From the NCBI GenBank assembly GCA_016199305.1, contig JACQGZ010000212.1, positions 1-6,379 of the forward strand: a stretch of DNA of 6,379 nucleotides, read 5' to 3'. The position numbers and the translations under genes were made by a program. This document shows positions 5,113-6,379 of this stretch, piece after piece. This DNA is from Armatimonadota bacterium. Its GTDB lineage: Bacteria; Sysuimicrobiota; Sysuimicrobiia; Sysuimicrobiales; Humicultoraceae. How positions within the stretch are numbered: the stretch's first letter is position 1; each line of letters begins with the position of its first letter. The notes below the pieces were generated by a model that saw only the letters and a list, made by a program, of their open reading frames with translations, was not told where the DNA came from and ran no database searches.

Positions 5113-6379
5113 TGAGGCAATCCTTCCAACTGCATCAACACCTCGGCGGCCTGGAGGATGATCCGCTGGAGATCGCCCTCTTCCACGTCGAACTCGCGAA
5201 TCAGGGTTCCCCACTCCGCGCTCTTCGCCCAGGCCTCCCCCGCAGCCGCCCGGCGCTCCGCCGGTGAGCCGATGGCCCGTCGGCGCCGCCGATCCCACTG
5301 CTGTTCGAACTCCTGGCCAAAGGGGTCGGGGTCGAGTCCCACCTCCGCTTCCAGCCGGGCGAGGCGCCGCACCAGGGCCGCCACTCCTCCGAGGTGCGCG
5401 CTCTCGCCTCCCGCGCGCGGCGGTCGCTCCGATCCCAGTGCCGCCGCCATTGCCGCCAGACGGGGGGCCGCCGCGGGGATGCCGTCGCGCCGGACGATCT
5501 CGGCCAGCACCAGCAGCCGCGGATGCCGCAGGCGGGCCGCCCAACGGCCCTCGGCGGTGAGTGCGGCGTCGCGGTCGAGATAGCCGAGCGACTGCAGCAC
5601 GGCGGCGTGGAGGAGGAAGGCCCTGGTGATAGGCTCCCCCGTCCCCGCCAGAATCTCCGCGACGATTCCCGGAGGAAGGTGCGGGCTGCGCCGATGCCGG
5701 CGGGCGACCAGGTCGGCGCCCTCGGTGCCCCAGCGCTCCGCCTCGAACGCCGCCAGGGAGCGCTCAAGTTCCTCCAGTGCCTGGCCCAGGGTGCGCCGCG
5801 CCAGCAGGTTGAGCACCTGCGTGTAGCCAGGACGAAAGGCGGAGCGCACCGGCTCGGTCTCCGCCTCCGCCAGCGCCAGCCCCGTCAGTGCCTCCGCCCG
5901 CGACTCGGCCGGGAGCGCCACGACCCCGATGCGGTCGCGGCCGCGGCGCCCCGCCCGCCCGACCATTTGGTGGAACTCGGTGGCGGTGAGATCGATACGC
6001 CCCTCGGGGCTCTGGCGCGTCAGGGTGCTGAGGAGGACCGTGCGGGCCGGCACGTCCAGCCCGCTGGCCAGGGTGGTGGTCGCGGCGACCGCGCGGATCA
6101 GCCCCCGGTCGAGTAGATCCTCCACGGCCAGCCGCCACGCCGTCAGGTGCCCGGCGTGGTGCGGCGCGACGCCGCCGCGCAGCAGGGAGAGTCGGAAGCG
6201 GTGGTCGGACAGGTACGGAAAGGTGCGCTCCCACTCCGCGAACGCCGCCCGGCGCTCCTCTTCACCCGGTCCCCGGACCGCGCTCAGTTCCCGGACGGCC
6301 TCGTCGCACTCGCGCCGCGAGGGAAAGAACAGGATCGCCGGGAGCAGATGCGCCGCGTCGAGATCGCGCAGGGCGACGG
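5049..6379 (-). CDS. Ski2/HelY-like superfamily 2 helicase (partial, N terminus beyond right edge)
   Basis: ATP-dependent RNA or DNA helicase of the Ski2-like group. Only the C-terminal 442 codons are in the window. The frame continues unbroken above the GTG at 6125 to the right edge, so that GTG is not the start. Numbering from the first full codon at the edge: motif IV PAILFFPSRREC (13-24), GVAPHHAG (69-76), motif V TTLASGLDVPAR (101-112), and motif VI QMVGRAGRRG (137-146) with the arginine fingers. About 290 residues follow, probably the winged-helix and helical (ratchet) domains, including a charged segment near EFEQQWDRRRRR. The ATPase Walker A and DEx(D/H) motifs would be in the missing part. 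The C-terminal 20 residues (RAVAHDTRLRLLRPPVI end) recur at 4279-4341. In bacteria such proteins are linked to RNA or nucleic acid maintenance; the role here is not known. Confidence 0.92.
   Translation of the reverse strand, partial: VALRDLDAAHLLPAILFFPSRRECDEAVRELSAVRGPGEEERRAAFAEWERTFPYLSDHRFRLSLLRGGVAPHHAGHLTAWRLAVEDLLDRGLIRAVAATTTLASGLDVPARTVLLSTLTRQSPEGRIDLTATEFHQMVGRAGRRGRDRIGVVALPAESRAEALTGLALAEAETEPVRSAFRPGYTQVLNLLARRTLGQALEELERSLAAFEAERWGTEGADLVARRHRRSPHLPPGIVAEILAGTGEPITRAFLLHAAVLQSLGYLDRDAALTAEGRWAARLRHPRLLVLAEIVRRDGIPAAAPRLAAMAAALGSERPPRAGGESAHLGGVAALVRRLARLEAEVGLDPDPFGQEFEQQWDRRRRRAIGSPAERRAAAGEAWAKSAEWGTLIREFDVEEGDLQRIILQAAEVLMQLEGLPQEPVRAVAHDTRLRLLRPPVI

Overview
This is a GC-rich bacterial window. 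All five genes of the main operon, plus an SRPBCC gene and a helicase gene, lie on the minus strand, so the biological reading order runs from high to low coordinates. Codon use (strong G/C third positions, GTG starts), clear GGAGG-type ribosome binding sites and a Ski2-like helicase fit a high-GC free-living bacterium. The sequence alone does not fix the phylum.

Layout in transcription order. (1) 6379-5049: the C-terminal two thirds of a Ski2/HelY-like superfamily 2 helicase, cut by the right edge. (2) 4987-4409: an SRPBCC (START/polyketide-cyclase fold) protein with its own ribosome binding site. (3) 4422-4124: an intergenic stretch holding two gene remnants that abut: a duplicate of the last 20 codons of the helicase (minus strand) and the last ~27 codons of a quinone oxidoreductase-type medium-chain dehydrogenase (plus strand). 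A candidate promoter and a perfect inverted repeat follow, upstream of the regulator. (4) 4123-1: a tightly packed operon: IclR-family regulator, RraA/HMG-aldolase-like protein, PfkB-family 2-keto-3-deoxygluconate kinase, NMT1/SsuA-type periplasmic binding protein, and an SsuC/TauC-type ABC permease cut by the left edge. The junctions are ATGA overlap, 15 nt, GTGA overlap and 1 nt, so the five genes are almost certainly co-transcribed and largely translationally coupled. The ABC ATPase is not in the window and would be expected further left.

How the operon may work (inference): the binding protein and permease import a small organic anion, and the IclR protein senses it or a product. The kinase phosphorylates a 2-keto-3-deoxy sugar acid, and the RraA-like protein may act on a 4-hydroxy-2-oxo acid by aldol cleavage or on a 2-oxo diacid by decarboxylation. 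A kinase of this type with an RraA-like protein and a sulfonate/nitrate-type importer is an unusual combination, and the substrate is not evident.

The least ordinary signal is the pair of 64-bp direct repeats flanking the SRPBCC gene. One copy is the 3' end of the helicase. The other is an orphan tail whose differences are nearly all silent, joined directly to the tail of an unrelated dehydrogenase gene. No RNA genes, CRISPR arrays, insertion sequences or integrases were seen.
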